Positions 44,330-55,617 of a stretch of DNA of 64,000 bases are shown here, piece by piece (the first letter of the stretch is position 1; every line of letters starts with the position of its first letter). The DNA is from Hemerocallis citrina (Eukaryota; Streptophyta; Magnoliopsida; Asparagales; Asphodelaceae). Position numbers and translations under genes: made by a program. The stretch covers positions 202,895,292 through 202,959,291 of the forward strand of contig CM030364.1 in assembly GCA_017893485.1 (NCBI GenBank), written 5' to 3'. A model generated the notes under the pieces. It made no database searches and was not told the origin of the DNA. It saw nothing but the letters and a program-made list of their open reading frames with translations.

Positions 44330-45211
44330 AGCAAGAAAGATGAAGGCAGCGACTACCGACCGCCATTGGGGGGATCCACCTCCTTATCCGTCATCGCCGC
44401 CTCCTCTTAGTAGGGCTGCATCCTAAACCTCGTCTTGCTGAGAACCGTGGACCAGTTTTTACCTCGACCCCCTCCATGGTTCTTCAGATTCAGTCAGACC
44501 TCCGCGAAATCATCAACTCCCGACAGTAGGAAACTGACCTCCATCATCACTTGGACGAAAGGACTCCTGAGGTGATGTTCCGTACTTTGAACACTAGAAT
44601 TCAATGGAGTTCATCCCCCTGATGATAGAAATCCCCACGGATGCCCTCGCTACGAAGGGAATAAACAAGAGTGTCCCGACTCCAGTCAATCGACAAGTTC
44701 CCAGGAAAAACAGAGAAGAGGAGGCACCCATAACTGGGGCTGAGTTCTGGGATTTCACTGAACAAGTCCTCAAAGCCTTCCAAGGAGTCCCGAATAGGGA
44801 CACCTAACAAGTAGTCTACACCCCTAGAACCAACCAAGAATAAGAGTCTCCCGGGTTAACTCGATCTGAAGGGCGAGAAGTTGTAGTGCTTCGCCGCCTT
44901 CGCAAGATGGAAGATCGCCTCAATCAGATAGGCCAAGGGGGTGGTCCCAGAAGAGTATGATACAACCCCCATCCAACCTCCCTTAACCAGAGCCATCCTT
45001 GAAGCCCATGTCCCTGAGAACTTCAGGCCTCCCACCTTCCCGTCTCCCTCCAAGGTCCATCTCCTCCTTCGATCAACTAGAGGAGCCCTTCCTTATCCAC
45101 TTCATCACAAGACCGAGAATACGAGGGCCTCTTTGATCGTGTTGAAGCAAAGCGCTAGGAAGCCACTCAAGGACTTCGTCAGACTCTCCACATCCGAGTC
45201 TAGGTCTATCC
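44330..45211 (+). pseudogene. Tat-A gag N-terminal fragment
   Basis: Remnants of the variable gag N-terminus in several frames; the longest (44604-44807) includes EEEAPITGAEFWDFTEQVL, which aligns with the Tat-B motif APVTRAEFQQFQETVLRAL near 46865. A further piece is LRRLRKMEDRLNQIGQGG. It stops at 45211 where a family B LTR begins. Too decayed to define a start codon. Confidence 0.6.
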
Positions 45212-45569
45212 CTGTAACATCCTCGAAAAATAAATTAACTTTTAATATTTTTGCATGTGCATTGCACGTAAAATTTTATGCATTTTAGTCCCTAAATTTT
45301 CTAAGATTCATGCACATTTCTCTTCTCATTTTATTTGTTACACTTATGTTGTTTATTTTGATTAAACCCATTAGGCCTAAAATCTCTTTTAAAGCCCACG
45401 AAAATTAATTAAAAGAGAAGCCCATGTTTAATTCTACACTTAAATGAACACTTAAAATCGTATTACACTTGTCATGTAACATACACCTACAATTAAATTA
45501 ATAACAAATTGTAAAAGAATGAGAAGTGTGTGCACATTGGGTGCACATGCACGTGTGTGCACTAGATGA
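45212..45569 (+). mobile_element. Family B LTR fragment (5' end only)
   Basis: TGTAACATCCTCG at 45212 opens a segment that matches the reverse complement of 39306 downwards (GCACGTAAAATTTTATG, GGCCTAAAATCTC, GCCCATG landmarks). It is cut after about 350 bp by the Tat-B LTR. Its orientation is opposite to that of the 36049 solo LTR. Confidence 0.65.
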
Positions 45570-46166
45570 CTTGGCCGGTGATATGGCTAAAATTAGGATT
45601 AAATTGGAGCCGTTCAAATCGGGCACGAATCTTAAAGCTCTCAGGGGTAAAACGGTAATTTCACTTACAAACGGGTCCGAATTGGGGACTGGGTCTTTCT
45701 TCAAAGTCTGTCTTACTGGGTATGGGTAGCAACCCGTTACAAACCAACCTAGATAGATAGAGAGCAATTCCAATTCATGGTTATTCCTAAGAGATAGTTT
45801 AGACAGTCCCTCTTATCATGAAACGAGTCAAACTCTCTTCTTATATATAAACATCGAGAAGTAGAGATTCATCCTTTTCTCGAAACTGGTTCCTAGGGGG
45901 ACTATAAATACCTCTCTCCCCCACAGTAACAAGGTAATCAATCTTTTTCTACCTAAAGCTCTTTCATAATCTTTCTGATTACTAACAAGAGCATCGGAGG
46001 GTTCATCGCCGGGATCCATTCCGGTGTATCGAACTTTGTGCAGGTTCACGGCAGCAGCGAGAAACCAGTCAACACGCCGGTTAAAGTCAACAAGTTTGCT
46101 TACTTGTTTCCTTCAAAAATTCACAAATTTATCTGTTTGCTCCCACACAAAAAATCAGCAGCAACA
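45570..46166 (+). repeat. Tat-B 5' LTR (start approximate)
   Basis: The start is near TGATATGGCTAAAATTAGG by alignment with 33760. TATAAATA at 45903-45910; leader GGTAATCAATCTTTTTCTAC; ends GCAACA at 46166. PBS TGGCGCCGTCTGTGGGA follows at 46170-46186. Confidence 0.65.
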
Positions 46167-46169
46167 GAT

Positions 46170-46186
46170 TGGCGCCGTCTGTGGGA
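46170..46186 (+). other. Tat-B primer-binding site
   Basis: TGGCGCCGTCTGTGGGA, the best preserved of the three Tat sites, 3 bp after the LTR end. Confidence 0.8.
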
Positions 46187-46199
46187 ATCTCGAAAAGCA

Positions 46200-48050
46200 A
46201 TCCAGCCCTATTTCATCAGCAAAAGTAGTTTCAAGCTATACCTCCAAATAAGGGGAAGACGACAGCCTCTAACCATAGATCCACTCCCGCTCCTTCTCCT
46301 CCTCCACTCTACGAGGCCCCCCCTCAACATGCTCAACAAGTCCAGCAGCCCGGACAGTCTCTCCCTCAACCCGTCCAGCAGCCCGGACAGTTTCTCTCTC
46401 AACCCGTCCAGCAACCACAGCCTGGACGGCCCCTTCCTCAGCAACCTCAGCCCTAGCAGGCCCCTTAAGGGCCTCAAAGGGCTACCGCGAGACCCTCCCA
46501 CCAAAGTCAACAGGGGCAACTTCCTTATCATGACCATGTTTCGATACATAAACCCTCGTCCGACTCCACTGCCTCGCACAGTCCCCCAACGGCGAAGGAT
46601 CTCCGGAACATTATTGTTAACAGGAAGCATGGGATAGATCTCCGAACCCGCTTGGATGAGAGGCGGACCCATGACAGGATACCCCGTCGTGAACATCAAA
46701 GGGGTCCAGCGATCCGGTCCCCTAGATCCCGGTCCCCTCGTAGACTAGATCGCAGAAGATCTAACTCTCCCAGGAGGCGAAGGCAGTCACCCCAGCGTCG
46801 TCAAAGGAGAAGCCGCTATCCAATCGGTTGACCCACCCTACGGGACCACCGAGAGTGGGAGGCACCTGTCACAAGGGCAGAGTTCCAGCAATTTCAAGAG
46901 ACAGTCCTGAGGGCCCTCAATGTTGTTCCTGGCCATAATCAGCGGGCACCCAGTCCTAAACCTGTCCCAAGTAATAGGCGCCATACTCCCAGTCCTCAAC
47001 CTGCCCCAAGATATCATCGTCGCACTCCCAGTCCCCTTCCGCATGAGGACGAGTCCTGGGGCTCAGCAAGACATGACCGAAGGGAAGATTCGGTTTACTG
47101 CCATCTCCACGAGATAGAGAGGCGCCTTGGTCAACTGGACAGAGAAGAGGAACAATGGGCGAGGCATTTCCGCCTCAGCAGGCCTCCGTTCTCCTTAACC
47201 ATAATGGAAGCACCAGTCCCAGAGAACTTCAAGCTCCCTCATTTTGAATCATACAACAGGGAGTCCGACCCGCTGACCATATCGAGAGTTTTAAAACTCT
47301 CATGATGATCCACCAGGTGTCGGATGCGCTTCTTTACAAAACTTTCCCTGCCATGCTAAAGGGGCCTGCAAGAGAGGGGTACTCACGACTAGCCCCGGCC
47401 TCCATTTTCTCCTTCGACCAGTTCGAAGGGCTCTTCCTTACTCACTTCGTGAGTAGCCGCCAGGCTGAAAAGACGAGCACCTCTTAGCTATTGCTTCATC
47501 AAAGGAAGGGCGAGCAACTAAGAGACTATGTTAAACGTTTCACCGCAGAGGCCCGATCCATCGCCTCCTTAGACCAGTCTGTGGCCTCTGCTGCCTTCCA
47601 ATCCAACGTCACTAACGACAATCTCAGAGCATCCCTTGACAAGAAGCCTCATTGGGATTTCTCAAAACTCTTGCTTAGGAGTGAGAAATATATCCGAGCG
47701 GAAGAGGCTCTCACCCGCCCCTGCTCTTGAGGAATCGTCCTCTGGGAACAGACGGAAGGGCACTGAAGAATGAGCTAAGAAGCTTCAGAAAGACAATGGA
47801 GGCCAGCGTCGCCCTCCTCCCCGCTTTGAGAAGTTCACTTCCCTCAACGCAAGTGTCTCAGCCATCCTGATGGAGGTCAGGAAAGAGGGCCTTCTCCCAC
47901 CACCTCCGAAGATGAACAATCCGGGCAAAAAGAGGAACAAGGACAAATGGTCGGTGCTTCCACAAGAACCACGGCCACGGCACGGATGACTGTCGGGTCC
48001 TAAAAGACGAGATCGAGGCCCTTATTCAGAGAGGGCAACTCTCCAGGTTC
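46200..48050 (+). pseudogene. Tat-B gag with an RS-rich N-terminal region
   Basis: The N-terminal frame (about 46253-46829) encodes Gln/Pro repeats (QPGQ-LPQPVQQPGQF type), with TAG and TAA stops near 46455, then an arginine/serine-rich stretch (SPRSRSPRR, SNSPRRRRQSPQRRQRRSR, 46720-46815) ending at a TGA. After it come TPSP-PAPRYHRRTPSP repeats (about 46950-47040). The gag domain proper is 47215-47730 (GPAREGYSRLAPASIFSFDQ, FTAEARSIASLDQSVASAAF), with frameshifts near 47290 and a TAG at 47486. A Tat zinc knuckle (FHKNHGHGTDDCR) is at about 47960-47997. No reliable start codon was found. Confidence 0.72.
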
Positions 48051-48289
48051 GTGACGAAGGACAGGGCAGATCTTCCTCTGCCTCCTAGGGGGGCTAATAT
48101 GCGAACCGAGAGGCACGCGGAGACCCCAGACTCCGAAGCAGAAGTCGTCCTACATCTCATACACGGAGGCCCAATAGGGGGAGATTCGAACTCCTCCTTA
48201 AAAGCGTTCATCCGGGAAGTAAATTCTGTGCAGAACCATCCTCCCCCCAAGGGCCTTGGGGTCCCTATCACTTTTTCAGATAGGTATTT

Positions 48290-48681
48290 GGAGGGCGTCC
48301 GAACGCCCCTATTGTGACACACTGATGATAAACCTCTATATGGCCAACTTCGATGTGCTGCCGAGTCCTGGTCGACAACGGCAGTTCGGTCAACATTCTT
48401 TTTCTAGAGGACTTCCAGGGTCTTAAGCTATCCAGGGATCGACTCAAGCCCATCGGCTACACTCTCTATGGGTTCATAGGGGTGCCAGTGATGACCAAGG
48501 GTGTCATAACTCTCGACGTAACAAAAACTTCAACCACCCTAACCGAGCCGATGGATTTCATGGTGGTAGATGTGAAGGTCGCTTACAACGTCATCCTGGG
48601 CCGACCAAGCCTAGCTGCTCTCCAGGCCATGCCCTCGGCCTATCACATGAAGATGAAATTCCCCACCACAGCGGGCATAGG
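48290..48681 (+). pseudogene. Tat-B aspartic protease (3'-truncated)
   Basis: Frames around 48290-48360 and 48353-48681 give the Tat protease: RVLVDNGSSVNILFLEDF with the DNG triad intact, and YNVILGRPSLAALQAMPSAY at the end of the domain. It stops where the family A LTR begins at 48682; the reading frame runs a little into that LTR. It aligns with the Tat-1 protease over its whole length. Confidence 0.82.
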
Positions 48682-51600
48682 TGTCACGCCCCGCTTCCTA
48701 AAAAGAAATACGGAATATGGATACGTGACTAAGTCCAGCGAATGGTTTTCATCATCCATAAGCTGTCAGGATCTTTACAACATCTCACAAGAATAATCAG
48801 AGTAAGAAGCAAGAAAAGTCAATCACGCATGCATTATGAATCAATATATCAACAAGAATTTACTTGAAACAAAATTTAATAATCTCAAATAAACCAGATC
48901 TTAACAAGTTAATAATTCTGGGTCACATTGCCCAATACAAAATAATTCAAATAACCAAGTACAATTATTCAAGAATAGCAGGAAAATAAATAAAGCAAGA
49001 ACTCTAGTAACTAGAATCTCAGATCACCTACTCCATCGGGCAGCTGATCACCATAATCTGCAATTTAACAAATTGCAGGAAATAGGAAAAGAGAGACAAA
49101 ATACCCGTCAATGCAAGTTACAGGGCGGCTTGTAGTGCAGGCAACAAGTACAGAAAAAGGATAAATAAATATACAGTAACAGCGGAAGCAAGTATAGCAT
49201 GAAAAGGATGTAACAACAAAATAGAGGAACTAACTCAAATCAAGAACATGACAAGTAGCATGACGAGATGAATGAGTGCAAGTGACATGTAACAAGTGTC
49301 AATTAAACAAGTAAACGAGTAACAAGTGTCGAGTGACCAAGAATCAAGTATCATGTACAAGTAGTAAGTAACAAGTGCCAAGTAAACAAGTAAACAAGTA
49401 ACACGTATCAAGAGATCATGTTCAAGTCCTGTATCTATTCCTATCTAGGTAGCACTTCATGCATCCTAGGTTTTTACCCATGGTTGCTACATTCAAATAA
49501 TTTCGTTTTAGATTTCATAGTGGATCATAGAGGGTAGTTTACTCTGGGACAAGTTCCAAGTAATCAAGTATCATGCTCAAAGTAACCAGATATCAAGCTC
49601 CAAGTGTCAAGTAATCACGTGTCAAGCTCCAAATAAACAAATATCAAGCTCTAAATAACCAAATATCAAGATCCAAATAACCAAATAGGATCTATGAATC
49701 CTATTCCAAGTACACGTTTCTGTATTTTTCACTATTAGATCTTTCCTTTAAACCCCGGCTTAGTTTCTGATTATTATTATTCAAGCAAGTATGGACGTGC
49801 ACAAACAAGTCAAGAAACATGGAGAGACAACAGTGAACAAGTACAAGTCGAATAGAGGACACGAACCGGTGATGAAAGACTCAAAATAGACTAAGACAAC
49901 GAAAATTCTAGTTCTGGACAGTAAGACAGTACTGCACCAGATCTGGGATTCCCATTGCCACAGACATGCAAATCTGGATCCATAGGAAAATCTAGAAAAT
50001 AGACTCCCAGACGAATCCATAAAATATATATAAGTCATATGGTATTTCACAACAACAGGACTCAAAACAGATTTGTATCCAGAAAACAAGTTCAGCCAGA
50101 AATCAGGAGTTTATATTCATAAACAGGAAAACAACATAAAAAATCACTAATTAAGTCCAAGAAAAATCTGGAATATTCCCTAGTATGTTTAGTATCAGAA
50201 TATAAAGTTTCATAATTTTCCAACATAGATAGATTAGTCAAGTAAAATCAGAAAGCAGCAAGATACAACAGTTTTGTAAATCTGGAATCATAAACACAAC
50301 AATACCAAAACAACAATATCTCACAAAATATAACTCGAAATCCAGATCCGACAAAAGAGTGATCAAATAGATATAGTAGGCTATAATTCATATTCACAAA
50401 GGTTTTAAAGACAGAAAATAGAATCGGGTCGAAATTAAGGTTCTTTACTGAACAGTATGAAAATTCTGCAGGTATAGTAGTTGTTTGCAAGCATAGAATA
50501 GGGTATAAAAGTAATCAATTAAATCCACAAAAATTAGGGGTTAATCCCAATCAAGTCTAGTTGTACTCAGCAAATATTGGACCAAAATCTTATCTTTAAC
50601 ATCAGTAGAAAAATAAATAACCATACAGAATTCGTATAAAACTGGATCTGGAATTTTAAACACATCTGTAGTAAAATAGTCATAACTTGCAACTCATAAA
50701 TCGAAACTGAGATTTGTCAGAAAATCTGGAAAGTAGACAGAATTTTCTATAATTCATACTAGGTAACAACAAATACAGAAATATTCTGTCTGCTTAAAAT
50801 CAACTAGATCATATGAAACTCATCCAAATCATGACAAAGGGTGAAGTATGGTATACTAGATGTCCAAGCAATATTGTATAGGGTATTTAACAGATCAGTA
50901 ACAGGATATACTATGACTATCACAAACAAGCATACGACATCATACGAACAACATGCATGTATATATCGAGAATCTATTATTTATAAGTTATTTCATGTCG
51001 TGTGTGTACGAGACAACTACGGGTGGGTAAACACAATAGAGACAAGATATAACAGGGGTTTTGCACAAGAATTGTCTCTAGAACAAACCTACACTACAGG
51101 CGGTATTTAGTACTTGTATTACACAAAGAAAAGAATACATGTTACTTACCTTATAGACGACGACGGGAACGAAGCAAGAACAAGAATAACAGGAACAAAT
51201 TCTCGAGCACGAACTCAATACCACGAACGAAATACGAACCAATCACGAACACACGATCACAATCGCAATCACGAACACAAAGCACGTATCTTGATGATCA
51301 AGAGGATGATCAAGATGATCGAACGGCTAGATCCAAGAGACCAAGATCAAGATGATCAGATTAGATCAAGACTGATGATGATGGAGACGATGATCACGAT
51401 CAGATCAGACGGTCGAGATCAAGAGATCAAGATCAGATGGTGGTGGATATGATGATCATGATGTTCAGGATGGTCACGGCGATCGACGGCCAGGATGGCT
51501 TGATCACAAAAATAGAGCAACGGTGAAAGGCAGCCAGGGGGCTGCGGGGTAGAGCTGCTCAAGGTTGTCGTGGCCAGGCTTCACTAGCGTCGGGCTGAGC

Positions 51601-52008
51601 AGCGCAGGGAAGCTGCGCTATCTGTTGTCGCGGCTGCAGTCATTGCTACTAGCTAACGAGAGGAGAAGGGAGATGTCGCAGGGGTAGCTGTGCTGCCACT
51701 GCTGAAGTCTTTGAGGCAGCACTGGGAAGCGGCACAGGGATGACGGCGGAGCGACGACGGTGCTGGACAGGTGGCACGACGGAGGGACATGGGGGTCGTT
51801 GTCGTCGCTCTGGCTTCTACTGCGAGGAGAGGGTGCAGGGCGATGCTGCGGTGGGGACTGCTGTTGCGGCTTCGGGAGAGGGCGATGCTATGGGGGTCGC
51901 CAGGGTGGCACTAAGGTGGAGCGCTACTGCTATTGCTGTATTGCCTGCATCGGAGAGAGAACAGTACAGTGGGTGTTGCTATGAGAGAGAACAGTGCATC
52001 GGAGAGAG
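48682..52008 (-). mobile_element. Family A LTR, reversed, lacking its U3 end
   Basis: TGTCACGCCCCGCTTCC at 48682 is the reverse complement of the LTR end in chromovirus 1; similarity continues to about 51200 (GATACTTG-type array 49240-49690, TTTGTATC-type landmarks, conserved intron sites). From about 51290 the sequence is GATCAAGATGATC-rich and then GC-rich, unlike chromovirus 1. No GGGGTTACA end is found, so it is truncated or diverged where it meets the minus-strand chromovirus at about 52008. Frames here are by-products. Confidence 0.7.
49058..51149 (-). other. Putative LTR leader intron, reversed family A copy
   Basis: Minus-strand donor ATAAG|GTAAGTAAC at 51149 and acceptor TTAAATTGCAG|ATTATGG at 49058, 2,092 nt. 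These match the chromovirus 1 sites AATAAG|GTAAGTAAC and GAATTGCAG|ATTTTGG although much of the intervening sequence has diverged. Confidence 0.5.
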
Positions 52009-53138
52009 AACATCGCAGCCAACTCCAGATCATGAGTCGGATAATTTTTCTCATGCGGTCTTAGTTGCCTAGACCCATAAGCGATTACTTTTCCTTCTTG
52101 CATTAAGACACAACCGAGCCCATGATGTGAAGCATCACTGTAGACATCATATTCGACACCTGCTCTAGGCAAAGCCAAAATGGGTGCAGTAGTCAGCTTC
52201 TCTTTCAATTTCTGAAAGCTTGCCTCGCACTGCTCAGTCCACTTGAAGTTCACATTCTTCTTGGTCAGACCAGTGAGCTTTACGGCTACCTGAGCGTAGC
52301 CCTAGATAAACCTCCTATAATATCCAGTTAGCCCAAGGAAACTCCTGATTTCCTTCACTGTAGTAGGTCTTGCCCAATCTCTCACTACCTCTATCTTCTG
52401 AGGATCAGTTGCCACTCCCTCCTTAGAAAGGATGTGATCTAGGAATGCCACTTCAGATTTCCAGAAATCACACTTGGACAACTTGACATACAACTCCTGC
52501 TCTTCCAGCTTCCTCAAAACTGCTGCCAGATGCTCGGTGTGCTCCTCTTTTGACTTGGAGTACACGAGAATATCGTCGATAAACACCACGACGAAAGAAT
52601 CAATGAACAGCCTCAGAATTCTGTTCTTCATGTCCATGAAGATTGCGGGCGCATTCGTCACTCCAAATGGCATAGCTAAGAATTCGTAATGCCCATGTCG
52701 AGTTCTAAATGCAGTTTTGTGCACATCTTCAGCTTTCACTCGAACTTGGTGATATCCTGATCGAAGATCTATTTTGGAGAAAACTGCAGCTCCTTGTAGA
52801 CGATCGAACAAGTCATCAATTCTTGGAATAGGATATTTATTCTGAACAGTGACCTTATTCAGCTCTCGGTAATTGATGCACATCCTCATCGAACCATCAT
52901 TCTTCTTTACCAAAAGCACCGGTGCTCCCCAAGGTGACGCACTCGGTTGAATAAAGCCTTTCTCTAACAGTTCCTCAATCTGCCATTTGATAACATCCTG
53001 TTTCACAGGTGCCATCCTATACGGTGCCTTGGAAATAGGTGCACTCTCTGGCTGAACAGTGATGCTGAACTCCACATCACGATGCGGGGGTAACCCAGGC
53101 AAATCTTCCAAGAATACGGTCGGATAATCCCGAACCAC
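52009..53138 (-). pseudogene. Chromovirus 2 reverse transcriptase and RNase H start
   Basis: Minus frame 53138-52302 (278 codons) is a nearly intact [54 protein letters not shown], catalytic [11 protein letters not shown] (about 52575-52545), and [12 protein letters not shown] followed by a TAG. RNase H starts at 52253 with [20 protein letters not shown] and [10 protein letters not shown], then stops at the junction near 52009. A TAG near 53147 separates RT from protease. Confidence 0.88.
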
Positions 53139-53144
53139 AGGAAT

Positions 53145-53572
53145 CTATTGCACCTCTGCAGGAATCCCTCTCTTCTGGCTGATAGCAACAACCAAATCTG
53201 AACATCTTCTCTTCCCTTGGAAAGTGACTTCAGGTCCATCTGGAGCCTTCATTGTTACTGTCTTGGTCTTACACTCGATGTTCACACTGCACACCGACAT
53301 CCAATCAATGCCAATGATAACATCGACTCCCAAAATAGTCAGCTCGATCAGATCAATTCCGAAGATTCTGTCCCCAATCACAATCTCGCAATCAGCATAG
53401 TACTGATCAGTGGTTAAAGTCTCCCCTGATGGAGTAGCTACTGCTAAGATCTTGCCTGGAAAAATCTTCGGTTCAACTCCCAACACTTTAGCAAATTTAG
53501 GAGACACAAAAGTATGAGAGGATCCAGTATCGAACAAAACAACAGCTTTCATTCCATTCAAATAAAGTTCTC
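53145..53572 (-). pseudogene. Chromovirus 2 aspartic protease
   Basis: Minus frame 53636-53145. The active site VLFDTGSSHTFVS is intact and the domain ends with GVDVIIGIDWM. The first residues of this frame (before GELYLNG) fall inside the intron-like insert. One TAG at 53145 is the only break before RT. It cleaves Gag-Pol in the virus-like particle (family knowledge). Confidence 0.87.
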
Positions 53573-53662
53573 CTGTTACATAATACACACTCATTACGTA
53601 ACAGTTCACTAAATAAACCGGAAAAAGAAACAACATAAATCTCTAAACATCTGTCCTTGTAC
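53573..53662 (-). other. Intron-like insert at the gag-protease junction (90 nt)
   Basis: Minus-strand donor CATTG|GTACAAGG at 53662 and acceptor ATGTAACAG|GAGAAC at 53573. It contains the TAG that ends the gag frame; removing it joins gag to protease in phase 1. The catalytic Asp lies 13 codons after the split codon, exactly as in chromovirus 1 (12674-12823). Confidence 0.65.
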
Positions 53663-55237
53663 CAATGATGACGTGATCCACCTCATCAGCATCAGCTTCA
53701 GTCAAGGCAAATACTCGCCCCTGCTGGTACGGCTTCTTCCCGGTCTGCTGAGTTGGTCCATTGTGGACGACATCCTGCAGTTTGGGGTAGTGAGACTTGT
53801 AGTGGCCTATCTCTCCACAGTTGAAACACGTCACTGGAGGTCTCGCCCAAGTATTCTCGGGTCTTCCTGCCACTTGAACAGCGCTCGCACCCATAGGCTT
53901 GAACCTTTGAGCCGGTGGCTGTCCCCTGACATTGCCAGCAACTGCGGGCCTCTTCCCCGCATTCCAGTTGTTCCTCCTATTCCGAACAGCGTGGAATTGC
54001 TTCATGTCGGCCTCCGTGGCTGCCAGTCGTTTGACCAGCTTGTTAAACCTCCTGATACTGAGGGGTATCATCCTGGATCTCAAACTCGGTCTCAATCCAT
54101 GCTCGAACTTATGAGCCTTCTTCACCTCATCCATCACCAATTCAGGAGCATACCTTGAGAGTTGAGTAAATTTGGTCTCATACTCCCTAACTGACATGCC
54201 ACCTTGTTGCAGCGACAGAAACTCCATGGCCTTCTTCTCCTGGACGTCTGAAGGAAAGTAATGACTGCGGAATTCCTCCAAAAATTCCTCCCAGCCAAGA
54301 ACCAAGCCTTCCATTGTCCGCTTCATCGACTGCCACCACACAGCCGCATCCTTCTCGAATTGTAGAGTTGCCAACTTCACCTTGCTGCCTTCAGGGGTCT
54401 CCAAAACTTCGAAAATGGTCTCTACCTGACGGATCCAATTGTCAGCTGCGTCAGGGACCGACTTTCCTCAAACACCAGTGGTTTCATCCACTTGAACGAT
54501 TCCACGAGTTTGATTGCTTCGGGTACTGGATTCACAGGCACCCTTCCTTAGTTCGGATTCATGGACACGGCATTGAGTGTCTGATAGACCCTCGCTAGTT
54601 CCATTTCTAAGTCCAGAACTTCACCATTTCGAGCTCGTCTTCCAACCGTATTCTGATGCAAAAGATCCATTAACTTCGAAGTATAAAACATGAACTTTTA
54701 AGTCAACTTTTCATTTCATTGAATTTCAAACTTTATACATTCGAATTTAAAACATTTCTGACATCAAAATGAAAGCAGTAGATGATACAACGGTCTAACT
54801 CGTATGGTTCCTCTTGGCTTCACGAAGCTCTCCCAGTAGTTCCTCCACTTCCTCCTTAGTACATCGGTCATGTTCTTCCTCTTCTCGAGTTCCCATACAC
54901 GATGACTGAGAACTGCAAAATCATCCTTGCGCTTTGCCAACTGAGCCTCCAATAGTCCGACTCTCTCCCGTAGAGTTTCCACCTGCCTCTGAAGAGATAT
55001 TACAAGACTACTTGGAACTGGTTCTTCTTCTTCGTCAGAAGAATCATCAGATGAATCCGAAGGTGGGGTGATCTCTCGGGACTCAGGCCATTCCTCTTCC
55101 ACTTCTTTAGGATCTTCCTCGTCTAAATCAGCTTGCCCGGGGTAGTACTCTTCCTCGGAATCTGCTTGTCCGGGGTAGTAATCTTCTTCTATGATATGCT
55201 AATTGTCATCTCCAGCTGGGTCGAAGTGATCAGCCAT
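53643..55237 (-). pseudogene. Chromovirus 2 gag with acidic coiled-coil N-terminal extension
   Basis: Minus frame 54404-53643 (253 codons) holds the gag domain (KLATLQFEKDAAVWWQSMKR, EFLSLQQGGMSVREYETKF), an Arg-rich linker and a zinc knuckle (CFNCGEIGHYKSHY, last Cys replaced by Tyr). Upstream, 54652-54405 gives NTVGRRARNGEV and FKWMKPLVFEES with a stop and a frameshift. Still further up, from ATG 55237, is a separate acidic segment (DSSDDSSDEEEEPVP) with a coiled coil (LQRQVETLRERVGLLEAQLA), interrupted by one TAG after MADHFDPAGDDN. A 147-nt intron (54799-54653) could join the two parts in frame. Confidence 0.75.
54653..54799 (-). other. Candidate intron in the chromovirus 2 gag leader (147 nt)
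   Basis: Minus-strand donor CGA|GTTAGA (weak) at 54799 and acceptor TCTTTTGCATCAG|AAT at 54653; AT-rich with stops between. Phase 0 on both sides. The donor choice is uncertain (an alternative GTATCA lies at 54788). Confidence 0.4.
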
Positions 55238-55379
55238 CTTAGAAATAGAGAGGAAGAAGCATAAGTCATAGAGCAACACAAATGTAAGTAGCTTACATTT
55301 AAATCTCCAGACTCAACACACACTCTAATGTCCACTTCTAGGGTGTCGTTCCTTATAAATTTGTACTACTTAGAAGCGT

Positions 55380-55391
55380 GCTTTGATACCA
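55380..55391 (-). other. Primer-binding site of chromovirus 2
   Basis: The minus strand reads TGGTATCAAAGC, one change from the chromovirus 1 site, 3 bp after the LTR end. It fixes the minus orientation of this element and of all family B LTRs. Confidence 0.88.
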
Positions 55392-55617
55392 CTCTGTAAC
55401 ACCCCGAATTCCAAAATACAACTGAATTCGAGATTCCACAAGATCTTTACACTTCTTTCGTACAATTTTAGAAGGAAATAAAAACTTTTCTTTCATCAGA
55501 GTTACATTTACACTTGTACATTATCACAGCGAAAGCAATATTACAATAAATTACATGAAACAATATTTAACTCAATCATGCGCAGCATGTATACTTCAAT
55601 AGTCAAACATCTTTACC

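Noticed and set aside
48682..52008. This LTR as the 3' LTR of chromovirus 2
   Set aside because: Its sequence belongs to family A, whereas the chromovirus 2 5' LTR is family B; integrase and the purine tract are also missing between them.
51740..52072. GC-rich open frame near the end of the reversed family A LTR as a host gene
   Set aside because: It lacks any known motif, overlaps the LTR and crosses the junction into antisense RNase H sequence.
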